Assembly: GCA_019162745.1 (NCBI GenBank)
Contig: JAFLLC010000072.1
Location: forward strand, 49,509 to 113,508
Direction of reading: 5' to 3'
Length of the DNA: 64,000 nucleotides
Source: Deltaproteobacteria bacterium
GTDB taxonomy: Bacteria; Desulfobacterota; Desulfuromonadia; Geobacterales; Pseudopelobacteraceae
In this document: piece by piece, positions 1 to 10,500 of the stretch
Layout: every line of letters begins with the position of its first letter
How positions within the stretch are numbered: position 1 is the first letter of the stretch
Translations under genes and position numbers: made by a program
Notes under the pieces: model-generated
The model's database searches: none
Seen by the model: only the letters and a program-made list of their open reading frames with translations
What the model was told of the DNA's origin: nothing

Positions 1-89
1 GGCATGGTTTAGCCATGTGTGTACTCATGTAAGTAGATCATGCACTGATACACAGAGACAAACGCGTTAACTGTTTTTCTGCACCACTC

Positions 90-123
90 AAAAAACCTCC
101 GGGAATTTCTGGCACCCCGGAGG
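90..123 (-). terminator. possible minus-strand intrinsic terminator
   Basis: An 8-bp perfect stem (96-103 with 116-123) has a 12-nt loop and is followed, reading the minus strand, by six T (90-95). This is the shape of a Rho-independent terminator for a minus-strand transcript. No minus-strand gene lies to its right within reach, so it may be a relic. The rest of 1-250 shows no convincing gene. Confidence 0.35.
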
Positions 124-250
124 ACTCCTACCGTTACGTCCATTCCCCAATGTAAAATAATTGCGTCAACGTGTCGGATAAATTTGCATAGTACATGGTT
201 GTTTTAATGAGTGTGTTGAATATTGTGTAGTATTCCAGGTTCTTAGCCAT

Positions 251-266
251 TGGCGCGTTTGTTGCT
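251..266 (+). promoter_or_regulatory. sigma-54 promoter upstream of the secreted hydrolase
   Basis: TGGCGCG-N4-TTGCT matches the RpoN consensus TGGCACG-N4-TTGCW with one change. GG (252-253) and GC (264-265) have the required ten-base spacing. The predicted start of transcription is near 277, giving a roughly 90-base leader before the start codon at 367. An NtrC-family activator would be needed; no clear enhancer palindrome was found upstream. Confidence 0.72.
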
Positions 267-366
267 CATTCCTGATGATAAGGTAGATTGACTCATCGTG
301 AATTTATCTGCCAATGCAGTTCATCGTCTTGACGGTTTCAACAAACACTTTATAAGGAGGTGTACT

Positions 367-2547
367 ATGAAAATGTATCTGAGAAGCGTAGTGAAAAGGT
401 ATCTTTTCTTGCTTGTTTCTTGTTTTCTGGTTCTTGGCAATGGTGTCTCAGGAGGATCTTCAGCCCAGGCAGCAGTCAATGGCGTTCTCCGCCAAATCGG
501 CACTCAGCAGGTACTCAGCCTCTGGGGCTCCAACTATGAGATGGGTTATGCACATGGCTATTTAATGGCTGATAAAATACGCGACCTTGTTGATACGTAT
601 ATGGTCGGCTTGATAGCGGAAGGAAATGTTTCTGACTATAATTATCATCTTTCCCTTATCCCGCTTTACCACACCTTTCACCCTGAATATCAGGAAGAAA
701 TCAATGGCATGATTGCCGGAATGATTGCCAGCGGCAAGAGTCTGTATGTCTCAAAGCTTGGGAGGAATGTTGATGACAGAGACATAAAGGCGTTCAACCT
801 GTTCATCCAGTACTCTTTTGCCTGCTCTTCTTTTGGGGCCTGGGGGACATCAACCGCAAACGGGGAGACTATCCTGGCAAGAAATTATGATTTTTATTAT
901 GATGCCCAGGGCAGCATCCTTAATAACCAGCTGCTGATTACCTATGAACCGGTCGGCAAGCCCAAATTTGTCTCATTTGCCTGGCCAGGTTGGTACGGTA
1001 TCGCTTCTGGTATGAATGAATATGGTGTCGCCGCGATGGCAAATGCGGCGAACGGCGAAAGCTCCAACAGTTCCGATAAATTCTACCCTTCAATAGAAGT
1101 CTTCCGCAAGATTCTTGAGAATACAACGCTTAACAGTTACTCGACTCAACCACTGGCGATCGTAAATTCAACTTCCGAATACATTCCGATGACTATTCAA
1201 GTCGGCACACCTTACCGAAATGCTGCTGATCCAGTTTACTATGTTGAAGATTCTTCAACCCTGAATTTAATCCGTAAAGCTGCAGATACCGAGCCTGCCT
1301 ACAATCATATTATTGCCACCAATCATTTTTTGAAAGTCACCCCGGCGCCGACATCAGGCGATACGGTCACCCGCTATAACACGTTGCGGAGCGGGTTGAT
1401 CAATCTTTACGGAACCGGCGATCGTAAAGTGGATTCGACCGAAGCATGGTCTCTTCTCGGAGCTGTTGACAATATTGTCGCCCCGACATTAACCAGTATT
1501 GTGATGCGGCCAAACAGGATGGAGTTTGATGTGTCATTTGCCAAGATAGTGAATGGTGCTTTTAAATCTGCAGCGCTGATGACACCGCAAACATATAGCT
1601 GGGCGACCCTGTTTCCCTCTGAATCACTTCCTGACCTGATCGTCCAGAGCATCACACCGGTTCCGGTTTCCCCGGCGACAGGTCAAGCGGTGAACGTAAC
1701 GGTGACAGCTAAAAACCAGGGCAATGCCGATTCAGGCAGTTTTACGATAGATTTCTACAAAAATTTGTCTACAGCGCCGGCTTCGCTGCAATTAGGGGAT
1801 GTATACTGCCTCATAAGTGGTCTGGCAGCAGGTGCAACAGGTAGTTGTACGTTCACTGCGGCATACCCAGTAGCTGGCAGCTATAAAATGTGGGCTCAGG
1901 TTGATGCCGGTCGGCAGGTGTCGGAACTGAATGAAGCGAATAATGTGTTTGGCCCGCAGGCCATTACTGTCGGCGGCACTGCTACGCCTGTCGCCGTTTC
2001 CATAACGGCGCCGGCTGTCAATTCGACGGTCAGCGGAACGGTTAACGTTGCCGCAACCGCGACCAGCAGCGTTGGAATAAGCAAGGTTGAGTTCTCTGTT
2101 AACGGTTCACTGAAACGTACGGATACGAGAGCCCCCTATACCTACACCTGGTATACGACCACAGTCGCCAATGGTTTATATTCTCTCACCGCCAAGGCCT
2201 ATGATGCCGCCGGTAACGTGGGACAGTCCGCCGCCGTGAATGTAAGTGTAAGTAATGGTACGGCAGATACGATTGCACCCACGGTTGCCATTACCTCTCC
2301 GGTAGCTAACGCAGTGATCAGAGGCACTGCCTGCGCCGCGGTATCTGTAAGTGATAATGTAGGTGTGACCAAGGTGGAGTACTACGTGAACGGCTGGTTG
2401 GATAAAACCGTTACGGCAGCTCCATTCGGCTACTGCGTGGCTACAACCGCGGCGTATAACGGCAGCTACACCATGTTTGCCAAAGCATATGACGCTGCAG
2501 GCAACGTAAGGCAATCCGCATCGATAAACTATACGATAAAAAATTAA
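367..2547 (+). CDS. secreted C45-type Ntn-hydrolase-like protein with CARDB and two Ig-like domains
   Basis: The 726-residue protein starts at an ATG preceded by AAGGAGG at 354-360; an in-frame GTG at 298 lacks such a site. A signal peptide (about residues 1-37) is followed by a domain resembling acyl-CoA:6-aminopenicillanate acyltransferase / peptidase C45 proteins. The likely N-terminal nucleophile is Cys153 in the FACSSFGAWG context, followed by LARNYDF, which is typical of this fold. A CARDB-like domain lies at about 421-536. Two bacterial Ig-like domains follow (about 541-631 and 638-726), each with the KVEF/KVEY...YDAAGNV pattern also found in the 990-residue protein at 47767. Seen: fold motifs and modular tail. 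Inferred: an extracellular amidase or acyltransferase acting on matrix or cell-wall material; the substrate is unknown. It is probably transcribed from the sigma-54 promoter at 251. Confidence 0.72.
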   Translation: MKMYLRSVVKRYLFLLVSCFLVLGNGVSGGSSAQAAVNGVLRQIGTQQVLSLWGSNYEMGYAHGYLMADKIRDLVDTYMVGLIAEGNVSDYNYHLSLIPLYHTFHPEYQEEINGMIAGMIASGKSLYVSKLGRNVDDRDIKAFNLFIQYSFACSSFGAWGTSTANGETILARNYDFYYDAQGSILNNQLLITYEPVGKPKFVSFAWPGWYGIASGMNEYGVAAMANAANGESSNSSDKFYPSIEVFRKILENTTLNSYSTQPLAIVNSTSEYIPMTIQVGTPYRNAADPVYYVEDSSTLNLIRKAADTEPAYNHIIATNHFLKVTPAPTSGDTVTRYNTLRSGLINLYGTGDRKVDSTEAWSLLGAVDNIVAPTLTSIVMRPNRMEFDVSFAKIVNGAFKSAALMTPQTYSWATLFPSESLPDLIVQSITPVPVSPATGQAVNVTVTAKNQGNADSGSFTIDFYKNLSTAPASLQLGDVYCLISGLAAGATGSCTFTAAYPVAGSYKMWAQVDAGRQVSELNEANNVFGPQAITVGGTATPVAVSITAPAVNSTVSGTVNVAATATSSVGISKVEFSVNGSLKRTDTRAPYTYTWYTTTVANGLYSLTAKAYDAAGNVGQSAAVNVSVSNGTADTIAPTVAITSPVANAVIRGTACAAVSVSDNVGVTKVEYYVNGWLDKTVTAAPFGYCVATTAAYNGSYTMFAKAYDAAGNVRQSASINYTIKN

Positions 2548-2585
2548 TACGATTATAATTAACTCACTGTTGTGGCGGCAAAAAT

Positions 2586-2634
2586 GCCCTCTCCCTGAGG
2601 ACCCTTGACCCTCTGGGGGCCTTAAGGAGAGGGC
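2586..2634. terminator. strong GC-rich hairpin downstream of the hydrolase gene
   Basis: GCCCTCTCC (2586-2594) pairs with GGAGAGGGC (2626-2634), and further pairing is possible inside. It begins 39 bases after the stop at 2547. No T-run follows, so it may be a Rho-independent-like structure, an mRNA 3' stabiliser or a REP-type repeat. The remainder of 2548-2965 holds only the promoter-like motif at 2868. Confidence 0.45.
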
Positions 2635-2867
2635 CAGGACAAAGGGGGGGGAGCGTTGATGCATATGGCACTGCTACCCCTTTTTCTTTGGTTTTGGGGG
2701 CGACAATTTCATAACACTTGCGACTATTTTAACATTTACCTTTCTACCCTGTAAATTTCAGCTTCAGGGACTGACCAACTCCGGTCGCACCATTTTGTCA
2801 TACCTCGTAAAATTGCATGCATATTATGTAATACACCGTTTTTATAACTAAAATTAGATTTTATGAG

Positions 2868-2884
2868 TTGGCATGATTTGTGTT
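2868..2884 (+). promoter_or_regulatory. TTGGCATG-N4-RTGTW motif, promoter-like
   Basis: TTGGCATG followed four bases later by GTGTT has the GG-N10-G spacing of a -24/-12 promoter, but the -12 GC is replaced by GT. The AT-rich stretch upstream (2829-2860) resembles 14240-14272, in front of another copy. Further copies are at 14281, 54888, 60059 and 63205. It lies 98 bases before the GT39-like gene. Confidence 0.35.
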
Positions 2885-2965
2885 CATTACATTATAAACT
2901 CACCCGGCGGCATGTAGTCATGTCACGTCAGACCTGGAAGAGAGTCCACACAGGGGATCGTGGAT

Positions 2966-4573
2966 ATGAGAGAAGAAAGCATAACATTCAGTCATCGCTA
3001 TGTACTGGCTTTTTCAATAGTTTTAGGCGCTTTTCTCCGCTTTTATCAAATAGGGAGTCAACCGCTTTGGCTTGATGAAGCGTGGAGTTATTGGTTTTCA
3101 GGAAGAACGATACTTGAACTTTGGACGATTATTCCCCAGTTTGAAACAAACCCGCCGCTTTATTATTCTATTTTAAAAATATGGGAAAATTTATTCGGAT
3201 CATCTGAAGCATGTTTACGAAGTTTATCAGCAGTAATGAGCATCGGATGTATCCCCTTGATTTACATGGTCGGAAGGCTGCTGGGGAAGTCAATCGGCGG
3301 CAATTGGCTGGGCACAATATCAGCGTTACTGTTTGCCGTATCTCCAGTGCATATCCAATATGCTCAAGAAACACGACCATACGCAATGCTAACGTTTGCG
3401 ACTACTTTGACACTATTGGTAGTTCTTTGGATCATGCGCCATCCTGCCGAAGCCTGCGAACCCATATTCAGTAGAACTTCCGATATGAATCCGTATGCAA
3501 CAGAAGGAATTGCATGGCCCGGACTCTTCACGTGGATGCTCATGATTATTGCCATATCTTTTGCGCTCTGGCTCCATAATACCTCTGTTTTATACATGGT
3601 TACCCTGTTGCTTGTCGTGCTGGCGTGGGTTGCCTTGCAGTTAGAATTCAACAGGTCTTTACTAACAAAAATCCTGATTGTCGTCGTCATCACGTTTTTG
3701 CTCTGGATACCATATCTTATCTATCTAATTCCGCAGTCGCTAAACGCAAGTCTCCCTATTCCACAGCCAACGATACTCTCAACAATTAATACTGTTACCT
3801 GGTTACTACTGGGGAATTCGATTGCCTGGGGTTCCTCTATTAACGATATTCTGAAAATGACTGCTTTTTTATTTCTCATCACTCTCGCTGCGGCGGGGTT
3901 GATACATATTCGTAAACATTCCGGTTTATTTATTTCGATCTTGATCCTTGCGGCAATAGTGGGACCAATTTTAATGGAACTACTCTTCAGTATGGCGTTA
4001 AGACCCATTTTTCTCGCGAGAACGATCATTTATGTAAGTGTGCCGTTCTACATAGCCATTGCTGCAGGGATAATGATGTTAGGCGATACACGAAAAAGCA
4101 CGCTGGCCGTTATCCTGATCTCGTTCATATTCACGAAATGGACCTATAGCTATTTCGTGAATTTCCAGAAGGAGTCCTGGGATAAAGTTGCACAGACGGT
4201 GAGTTATCAATCCAAGGGAGATGTTGTGCTGTTTGTCCCAAACAGTATTGAAATCCCTTTTTCATATTATGCGAAGAGAATCATCAATAATAATCTTCAC
4301 GTTATTCCCCTGCCATGCCCGATATCTGACTTCCTGCGCCAAGACCCCGGTATGGAAATCCTCGCTTTGGATCCTTTTAAAGCCATATGTATCAAGCCTT
4401 CTGATGTCAACTCAATCGATAGGGCGATTGGAAACAAATCACCGGTATGGTTGATTACCAGAAGAGAAGAGTTGTTCGATCGGGACAAAATTGTATTCAA
4501 CCGGCTAAGCAGTAAAAGAAATCTGGTTGCCACTCTACGTTTTGGTGAGATTGATGTATTTAAGTTTAATTAG
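2966..4573 (+). CDS. GT39/ArnT-like membrane glycosyltransferase
   Basis: This polytopic protein of about 535 residues belongs to the PMT/ArnT-like GT-C superfamily. These enzymes use a polyprenyl-phosphate sugar on the outer face of the inner membrane. The first periplasmic loop carries LDEAWSYW, the Asp-Glu motif of the family, followed by a TNPPLYY segment also typical of it. About ten hydrophobic segments follow, then a soluble C-terminal domain. The ATG at 2966 is chosen because AGGGG lies at a usual distance; a GTG two codons earlier is possible. It is followed closely by a flippase-like gene and, further on, by a DPM1-like GT2 that could make its lipid-linked donor. The acceptor glycan or protein is unknown. 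Confidence 0.8.
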   Translation: MREESITFSHRYVLAFSIVLGAFLRFYQIGSQPLWLDEAWSYWFSGRTILELWTIIPQFETNPPLYYSILKIWENLFGSSEACLRSLSAVMSIGCIPLIYMVGRLLGKSIGGNWLGTISALLFAVSPVHIQYAQETRPYAMLTFATTLTLLVVLWIMRHPAEACEPIFSRTSDMNPYATEGIAWPGLFTWMLMIIAISFALWLHNTSVLYMVTLLLVVLAWVALQLEFNRSLLTKILIVVVITFLLWIPYLIYLIPQSLNASLPIPQPTILSTINTVTWLLLGNSIAWGSSINDILKMTAFLFLITLAAAGLIHIRKHSGLFISILILAAIVGPILMELLFSMALRPIFLARTIIYVSVPFYIAIAAGIMMLGDTRKSTLAVILISFIFTKWTYSYFVNFQKESWDKVAQTVSYQSKGDVVLFVPNSIEIPFSYYAKRIINNNLHVIPLPCPISDFLRQDPGMEILALDPFKAICIKPSDVNSIDRAIGNKSPVWLITRREELFDRDKIVFNRLSSKRNLVATLRFGEIDVFKFN

Positions 4574-4627
4574 CAACAGCTTATTATTTTAGCCTCAATT
4601 GTATGGAGGACGCCATGGAACGCCGCT

Positions 4628-5584
4628 ATGAATAGCCAAATTCGTTTTTTCATACAGACATTGGGGTCTCTCGGATGCTTCTGGTGGTTATTTCAAATGG
4701 TATCACCAGAGCTGCTGTTTGATTCATTGAAGAAATCCAACTACCTGTTTGTAGTTTTAATCACCGCAATCATGGTTCCGGCGGTACTTGCGAGGGCATG
4801 GAGATGGCATTACATATTAACTCGCGGCGGGATTCCGGTTTCCATGGGTTCCATAACAAATGCGACGTTTATAGGCATGGCGCTGAATCTTATTCTGCCT
4901 GCAAGCGCAGGTGATGTGGTCAGAAGTTACTACAGTTGGCAAAAGTATGGCCATAAAGAGGAAATGCTGGCATCGACTCTCGCGGATAAGGCCGTAGCGC
5001 TCATCTCATTATTCTTGTTAGGAGCCGTTGGTGGTTTTATGTGCGGTGAAACCAAACTTGCCATGTTAGCGGCTATCTTAATCATTCCGGCTGGTTTAAT
5101 CCTCATTGTACCTGTCCGCTGGCTATGGAATATTCTTGCGCTGCTTGTGAACAGAGTGCTGAAAAAGGATCTGGATGTCGATCTCCTCCTACGCTCTTTC
5201 CACATGAGTTTATCGACCTTTTTCGGAGCCATGTTCATTTCGATAGTGGGGTGGATGATTACGAACCTGATGTATTTTCTTGCGGTCTCGTCTGTGGGAG
5301 CACACGTCGGGATGGGGTATGTTTTCGCAATAGCTCCTTCAGTCAACATACTACGTATGCTTCCTATCTCCATTTCAGGACTTGGATCGGCAGATGCGTT
5401 AATGGTGCAGCTGTTGGGAGTGGTTGGTGTAGAGCAACATCTTACACTAGCGGCGTCAATGATCGTCAACATGACGTTGATTGTTATCCCCGGAATCATT
5501 GGGGCTGTATTGATGCTGGTAAATGCCCGCAGCCTTAATAAGGCGGTAATTTTGAAGCAGGCTGCGCCGAATATCGATGTTTAA
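4628..5584 (+). CDS. flippase-like LPG-synthase-TM family membrane protein
   Basis: This 318-residue protein has about eight transmembrane helices and matches the lysylphosphatidylglycerol synthase TM / UPF0104 family pattern, including the early ARAWRWHYIL and LNLILPASAGDVVRSYY segments. In glycan loci, members are usually annotated as flippase-like or as transporters of polyprenyl-linked sugars. A strong GGAGG site at 4605 serves an upstream ATG (4615) that opens a six-codon reading frame ending at 4635. The gene's own ATG at 4628 overlaps that mini-frame, so its translation is probably coupled. The gene end overlaps the ribosome-binding region of the next gene. Function beyond a membrane step in lipid-linked sugar handling is inference. 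Confidence 0.75.
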   Translation: MNSQIRFFIQTLGSLGCFWWLFQMVSPELLFDSLKKSNYLFVVLITAIMVPAVLARAWRWHYILTRGGIPVSMGSITNATFIGMALNLILPASAGDVVRSYYSWQKYGHKEEMLASTLADKAVALISLFLLGAVGGFMCGETKLAMLAAILIIPAGLILIVPVRWLWNILALLVNRVLKKDLDVDLLLRSFHMSLSTFFGAMFISIVGWMITNLMYFLAVSSVGAHVGMGYVFAIAPSVNILRMLPISISGLGSADALMVQLLGVVGVEQHLTLAASMIVNMTLIVIPGIIGAVLMLVNARSLNKAVILKQAAPNIDV

Positions 5585-5594
5585 GGGGGGAGAA

Positions 5595-6836
5595 ATGCAT
5601 AAAATCCTATTCATCCTTGGAACACGCCCGGAAGCAATCAAACTTGCGCCTCTTATCCATCAAGCCAAAGAATCGGATCGTTTTACAACTCATGTATGCT
5701 CAACAGGGCAGCATCAGGAAATGTTGCAGCAGGTTCTGGATTTCTTTGATTTGATCCCTGATTATGACCTGCATCTCATGCAGCGGGACCAGACGCTGCA
5801 TGACCTTGCTTCGTGTGCTTTACGGTCCCTTAGTACGGTGATGGAGGAGTTAAGCCCGGACCTGGTTGTCGTTCAGGGCGATACAACGACAGCGATGATA
5901 GGTGCCCTGGCTGCATTCTATCGTCGGACGAGCGTCGCGCATATTGAAGCAGGTCTGAGGAGCAATGTAAAATTTTCTCCCTATCCGGAAGAGGTCAACA
6001 GAGTCTTGGTGACCCATCTGTCTGATTTTCACTTTGCACCGACAGAACGATCTGCGGGCAACCTACGGAAAGAGGGCATTCCAGAGGAGAAGATATATGT
6101 CGTTGGCAATACTGTAGTGGATGCCCTTTTACTGGGTTTACGGGAAGTGAATAAGTTGAGCATGGATGATATTAACCCGGCAGTGAAGCATATTGATTTC
6201 TCTAAAAAAATAATCCTGGTGACCGGGCATCGGCGTGAAAGCTTTGGCAGGCCGCTCGAAAACGTATGCCATGCGCTGAATGAAATAGCTAAAGATAACC
6301 GGGTCGAAATCATATACCCGGTGCATCTGAATCCCCATGTCAGGGAGCCTGTGTTTGGCATACTCGGTGGCAGGAATAATATTCATCTCATTGAACCGGT
6401 AGATTATTCGACCATGATCTATTTGATGAGTAAATCCTACATCATTCTTACCGATTCCGGTGGAGTGCAGGAAGAGGCGCCTTCTCTTTGTAAGCCGGTG
6501 CTGGTGTTAAGGGAGGTGACGGAACGGACCGAAGGCGTTGAACAAGGTGTGACAAAGCTTGTTGGAACATCGAAAGAAAATATTGTCAGAGAGACCTTCG
6601 CATTACTTAACGATATCAATCATTATAACCGGATGGCGACAGGTGATAACCCATACGGTGACGGATTCGCATCAAAAAGAATTGTTGATGTGCTGGAGCA
6701 TGCTTTTGAGGGTCATACTCGTGTAGGTGACGGCTTAATCCGTGTCACAGGGACTTTAAATAATAGTGATGTCATCATTAATAAGGAGGATCTAAATGGA
6801 CAGGCCCAAGATAATAGTTGCTTTGCCCGCCTATAA
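5595..6836 (+). CDS. wecB: UDP-N-acetylglucosamine 2-epimerase (non-hydrolysing)
   Basis: The enzyme interconverts UDP-GlcNAc and UDP-ManNAc in the cytoplasm, supplying ManNAc-type sugars for surface polysaccharides. The N-terminal FILGTRPEAIKLAP motif, HIEAGLR, TGHRRESFG and the DSGGVQEEAP nucleotide-binding motif are all present. The ATG at 5595 follows AGGGGGG; an in-frame ATG at 5577 lies inside the previous gene and has no ribosome site. The protein is about 413 residues, some 35 longer than usual, because the C-terminus runs on past the usual end and overlaps the next gene by 41 bases. The extension may be non-functional read-on. Confidence 0.92.
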   Translation: MHKILFILGTRPEAIKLAPLIHQAKESDRFTTHVCSTGQHQEMLQQVLDFFDLIPDYDLHLMQRDQTLHDLASCALRSLSTVMEELSPDLVVVQGDTTTAMIGALAAFYRRTSVAHIEAGLRSNVKFSPYPEEVNRVLVTHLSDFHFAPTERSAGNLRKEGIPEEKIYVVGNTVVDALLLGLREVNKLSMDDINPAVKHIDFSKKIILVTGHRRESFGRPLENVCHALNEIAKDNRVEIIYPVHLNPHVREPVFGILGGRNNIHLIEPVDYSTMIYLMSKSYIILTDSGGVQEEAPSLCKPVLVLREVTERTEGVEQGVTKLVGTSKENIVRETFALLNDINHYNRMATGDNPYGDGFASKRIVDVLEHAFEGHTRVGDGLIRVTGTLNNSDVIINKEDLNGQAQDNSCFARL

Positions 6837-7563
6837 TGAGGCCCTTAATATTGGCGCTTTACTTGATAATTTTGAGAGCACGCTCGCTTTGAATCTGGGT
6901 TTTGGTTTTGACCGTAAATACGTGATTGTAGATGATGGCAGTGCTGATGAAACGCGAAAAATCCTAAAGGATTATGCGACCAAAATACCCATGAGGATTG
7001 TTGTACACGAGCAGAATCAAGGATTAGGACCTACCATCAGGGATGCTCTCCAGGCTGCGACAGAAGAAGCGAGTTCAGGAGATATTATAATTACCATGGA
7101 CGCTGACAACACACATTCTCCGGGCTTGATGCCGTTAATGGTGCAGAAAATCCTTGAAGGGCACGATATTGTGATCGCTTCGCGCTTTAGGAAAGGTGCA
7201 CGGGTCATCGGTTTAAGCTGGCTGCGGAAGTGCTTGAGCATAGGTGCCAGCGTGATGATGAGAATTATTTTTCCTCTGAAAGGTGTGCGAGATTACACCT
7301 GCGGATTCAGAGCGTACCGTGCGGAATTACTCCAAAAGGCATTCAAAGTGTATGGTGCATCGTTTATAGATCAGAAAGGATTTCAGTGTATGTCTGACAT
7401 TCTTATAAAACTCAGGCGGTTTAATCTGATAGCTGAAGAAGTCCCAATGATATTAAGATATGATTTTAAAAAGGGAAATTCCAGCATGAACGTCGGTTTA
7501 ACGGTTATTCAGACGCTGCGGCTGGTCGTGTTAAGACGCTTTGGGGTGGTCGGCAACAGTTAA
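6796..7563 (+). CDS. GT2 glycosyltransferase, DPM1-like polyprenyl-phosphate sugar synthase
   Basis: This 255-residue GT-A enzyme begins with the classic VALPAYNEALNIG motif and has VDDGSADET, ITMDADNTHSP (the DAD metal site) and IASRFRKGARV. Length and motifs fit dolichol-phosphate mannosyltransferase 1-like proteins without a membrane tail. A perfect AAGGAGG (6783-6789) lies inside the end of wecB, and the two genes overlap by 41 bases. The probable role is transfer of a hexose from a nucleotide sugar to polyprenyl phosphate. The product would be the donor for the GT39-like enzyme encoded upstream. The sugar identity cannot be read from sequence. Confidence 0.85.
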   Translation: MDRPKIIVALPAYNEALNIGALLDNFESTLALNLGFGFDRKYVIVDDGSADETRKILKDYATKIPMRIVVHEQNQGLGPTIRDALQAATEEASSGDIIITMDADNTHSPGLMPLMVQKILEGHDIVIASRFRKGARVIGLSWLRKCLSIGASVMMRIIFPLKGVRDYTCGFRAYRAELLQKAFKVYGASFIDQKGFQCMSDILIKLRRFNLIAEEVPMILRYDFKKGNSSMNVGLTVIQTLRLVVLRRFGVVGNS

Positions 7564-7588
7564 CCCGGTACAACAAGGAGTTGTGAGT

Positions 7589-10500
7589 ATGAATTTTTTT
7601 TCTATTGCTGTTGTGTGGTTTGTTATGTCGATATTGGCGGGGCCGTTGCCTGCTTCAGGAGACACTATTACCGGGTGGTTCGATCCAGCCTGGAATAACC
7701 GAAGCACCATAATGGTCTCCAACCCCGGGGGGGGCCTGCTGAACAATTTTCAGGTTCACCTTTCCCTCGACAGCACTTTTGATTTTGCCAATGCCAACGT
7801 CGATGGCTCCGATGTGCGCTTCACGAGCGGAGACGGCACTACCCTTATTCCATACTGGATCGAGTCCTGGAACCCGGTCGCCAAGTCTGCCAGTATCTGG
7901 ATCAATATCCCGGCAATCGCGCCTTCGGGTACTACGCTTTACCTTTACCACGGTAATCAATTGTCGAGCAGTGCGTCGAATGGTACGGCAACATTCGATT
8001 TTTTCGACTCATTTGAGCCGGGAGATTCCGTGCCGGGTTATTATCTGTTAGGTTCTGAGCAGACGGCATTAGTTAAAGATCAAATTTGGGAGACATCGGC
8101 GCCACATACCTTGTCCGTTTTGCCTAATAACAGCGGAGGCTATGCCTATAGGGGTTACTATGGGCTTCAGGCGGGTTGCGGAGGCGTTGGACTGGCATTC
8201 AGTAATGACCTGTCCCGTTGGACCAAGTATGTCGGCAACCCACTGTTTGTAAACGGAAGGTGGCCCTCAGTTCTGAAGAAAGAAAATATCTTTTATATGC
8301 TCTATACACAGGACTTCTGTGCCACCAGTCACATAAACCTTGCTACTAGCAGTGATGGCGTCAACTTCAGCAACGTGAAGACCATCGTTCCCGCCCACTC
8401 TGGGTACCGTAACCAGAATTCCCATCTTTTCTATAACCAGGAGGATGGTAAATATTACATCTATTGGTACAGTGGTGACGACACTACATTTTGGGAAATT
8501 CGTGCGAGAAACGCTAGTACACCTGAAGGATTGGATGATCCAAGCTCCGAGATCGTTGTTCTGCGTTCAACCGACGTGCTGGCAGCACCGAACATGCTTT
8601 TGATTGATGGCACATATTTTCTTTCAACAGAAATATTGGATAGTGCTAACCAGTGGGCCACCAAAATCTATTCCAGCAGTTCGCCAACCAGTGGTTTTTT
8701 ACCGCTCCCCGGGAATCCAGTTCTCGCCGACGGCTCTGCCTGCTTCTTCCAGCATGTGATCGGAACGCAACTCCATAATTACTACTGCAAGGCTACTGAA
8801 AATATTTGGACCGTAGATCACCGTGTCGCTGATCTAACTGCAGGAAGGATTCTGTTACAAGAGCAGGTGCCTGCTCCGAGCAGGTGGACAGCCAGTGGTG
8901 GGACATGGACAAGCGCCACCGACACACAGCAGGACGGCTCAACAGGTGGTGTGGTTAAGGGCAGCATTGGAAGCAGCATTCGCGAATTACTTCTCTCCTC
9001 ATACACCGGCACTGATTATGTTCTGGAGGCGTATGGCAAGCTTCTCGGTGGGAATGCGTGGGGTCTTGGCGCACGAGCGACTGACAAATACCACCTTTAC
9101 TCCAGCAACCTTTACGAGAATCTTGATTCAACCAACAATCTGTATGAATACAGTTGGCTGGGCGGAGGGGTCGCGACGCTTGCATATGCCGCGACAGGGC
9201 AGGTTGATATGGGATCATGGAACAAACTTTCTGTGAAAGTGCATGGAAATATGATCGATGTTTACAAAGATGATGTGTTAAAGCTGCAAACAACTTCCAC
9301 ACAATATGCTTCTGGGGCGGTAGCACTTTTCGGCTCGCCCTACACGGTCGCAGAGTTTAACAACGTACTGGTTAGAAAGTATGAGGCTGTTGAACCCACT
9401 GCGGCAGTTGCCTCAGGAACGGCTACGGCTGTTGCGTCGGTGTCTCTGGATCCTGTAGATGTTCCAGGGGGGAGTACTTCCCAGGGGACGGTATGGTTGA
9501 ATGGGATTGCACCAGCCGGCGGTGTGCTGGTGTCATTGAACGATAATTCGCCGGCCGCCGCTGTGCCTGCCACCGTAACGATCCCGGCCGGCGACGTTAG
9601 TGCCGCATTCACTATAACCACAACCTCGGTAACCAGTTCCACATTGGCCACCATTTCAGCTGGTTATGGCGGGGTGATCAAAACGGCGGTACTCACAATT
9701 AATCCTGTCACTATCCCACTCTTTTCAGATGACTTCACACGAGCTCCAGGTACCCCGAACCAACTATCCCCGTGGACCAGTGCCCTTGGCTCCTGGGCAG
9801 TAACCGGCGGTGTTTTGCAAGGTTCCGGATTGCCCTTCTCATATAGCCAAAGCTATTATGCTCCTACTCCTCTTTGGGATAATTATGCCGTGGAGGGCCG
9901 CTTCCAGTTTCCATCTGCGGCCTTTGGCGGGGGCATCGGTTGTCGGGTGAATCCGGCAACCGGAGCCCAGTACAGTGCATGGATTTTCCCTGACAATTCA
10001 GAGGGTGGTAAGAATGTGTTGAAGCTGGGGAAACTCTGGAGTTGGTCAACCTTCAGCGGGACATCAATGGCCGAGGCCAGCCTCCCCAGCGTCGGGACAG
10101 GCTGGCACACACTAAAGATTGTCTGTAATGGCAATCGGATCCAGGTTTATTACGACGGGACTTCAAAGATTGATGTCAGAGACAACAACTACGATTCACG
10201 GCCAGCGTATTTGAATGGCGGAATCGGCGTAGCTATGCTGACATTAAATGCCGCATATACCATGTCAGTCGATAACGTCGTTGTGAGCAGCTTGAGTACG
10301 AACCAGGCTCCTGTGGCGACGAATGACAGTTACAGCACCAGCGCAAATAAGTCGCTGAACCAAGCTGCACCGGGGGTGCTGAGTAACGACAGCGATCCCG
10401 AAGGCGCGACCCTGACGGCACAACTGGTGAGCGGCCCATCTCACGGGACACTCACCCTCAATAGCAACGGCTCGTTTGCCTATACCCCGACAGCGAGCTA

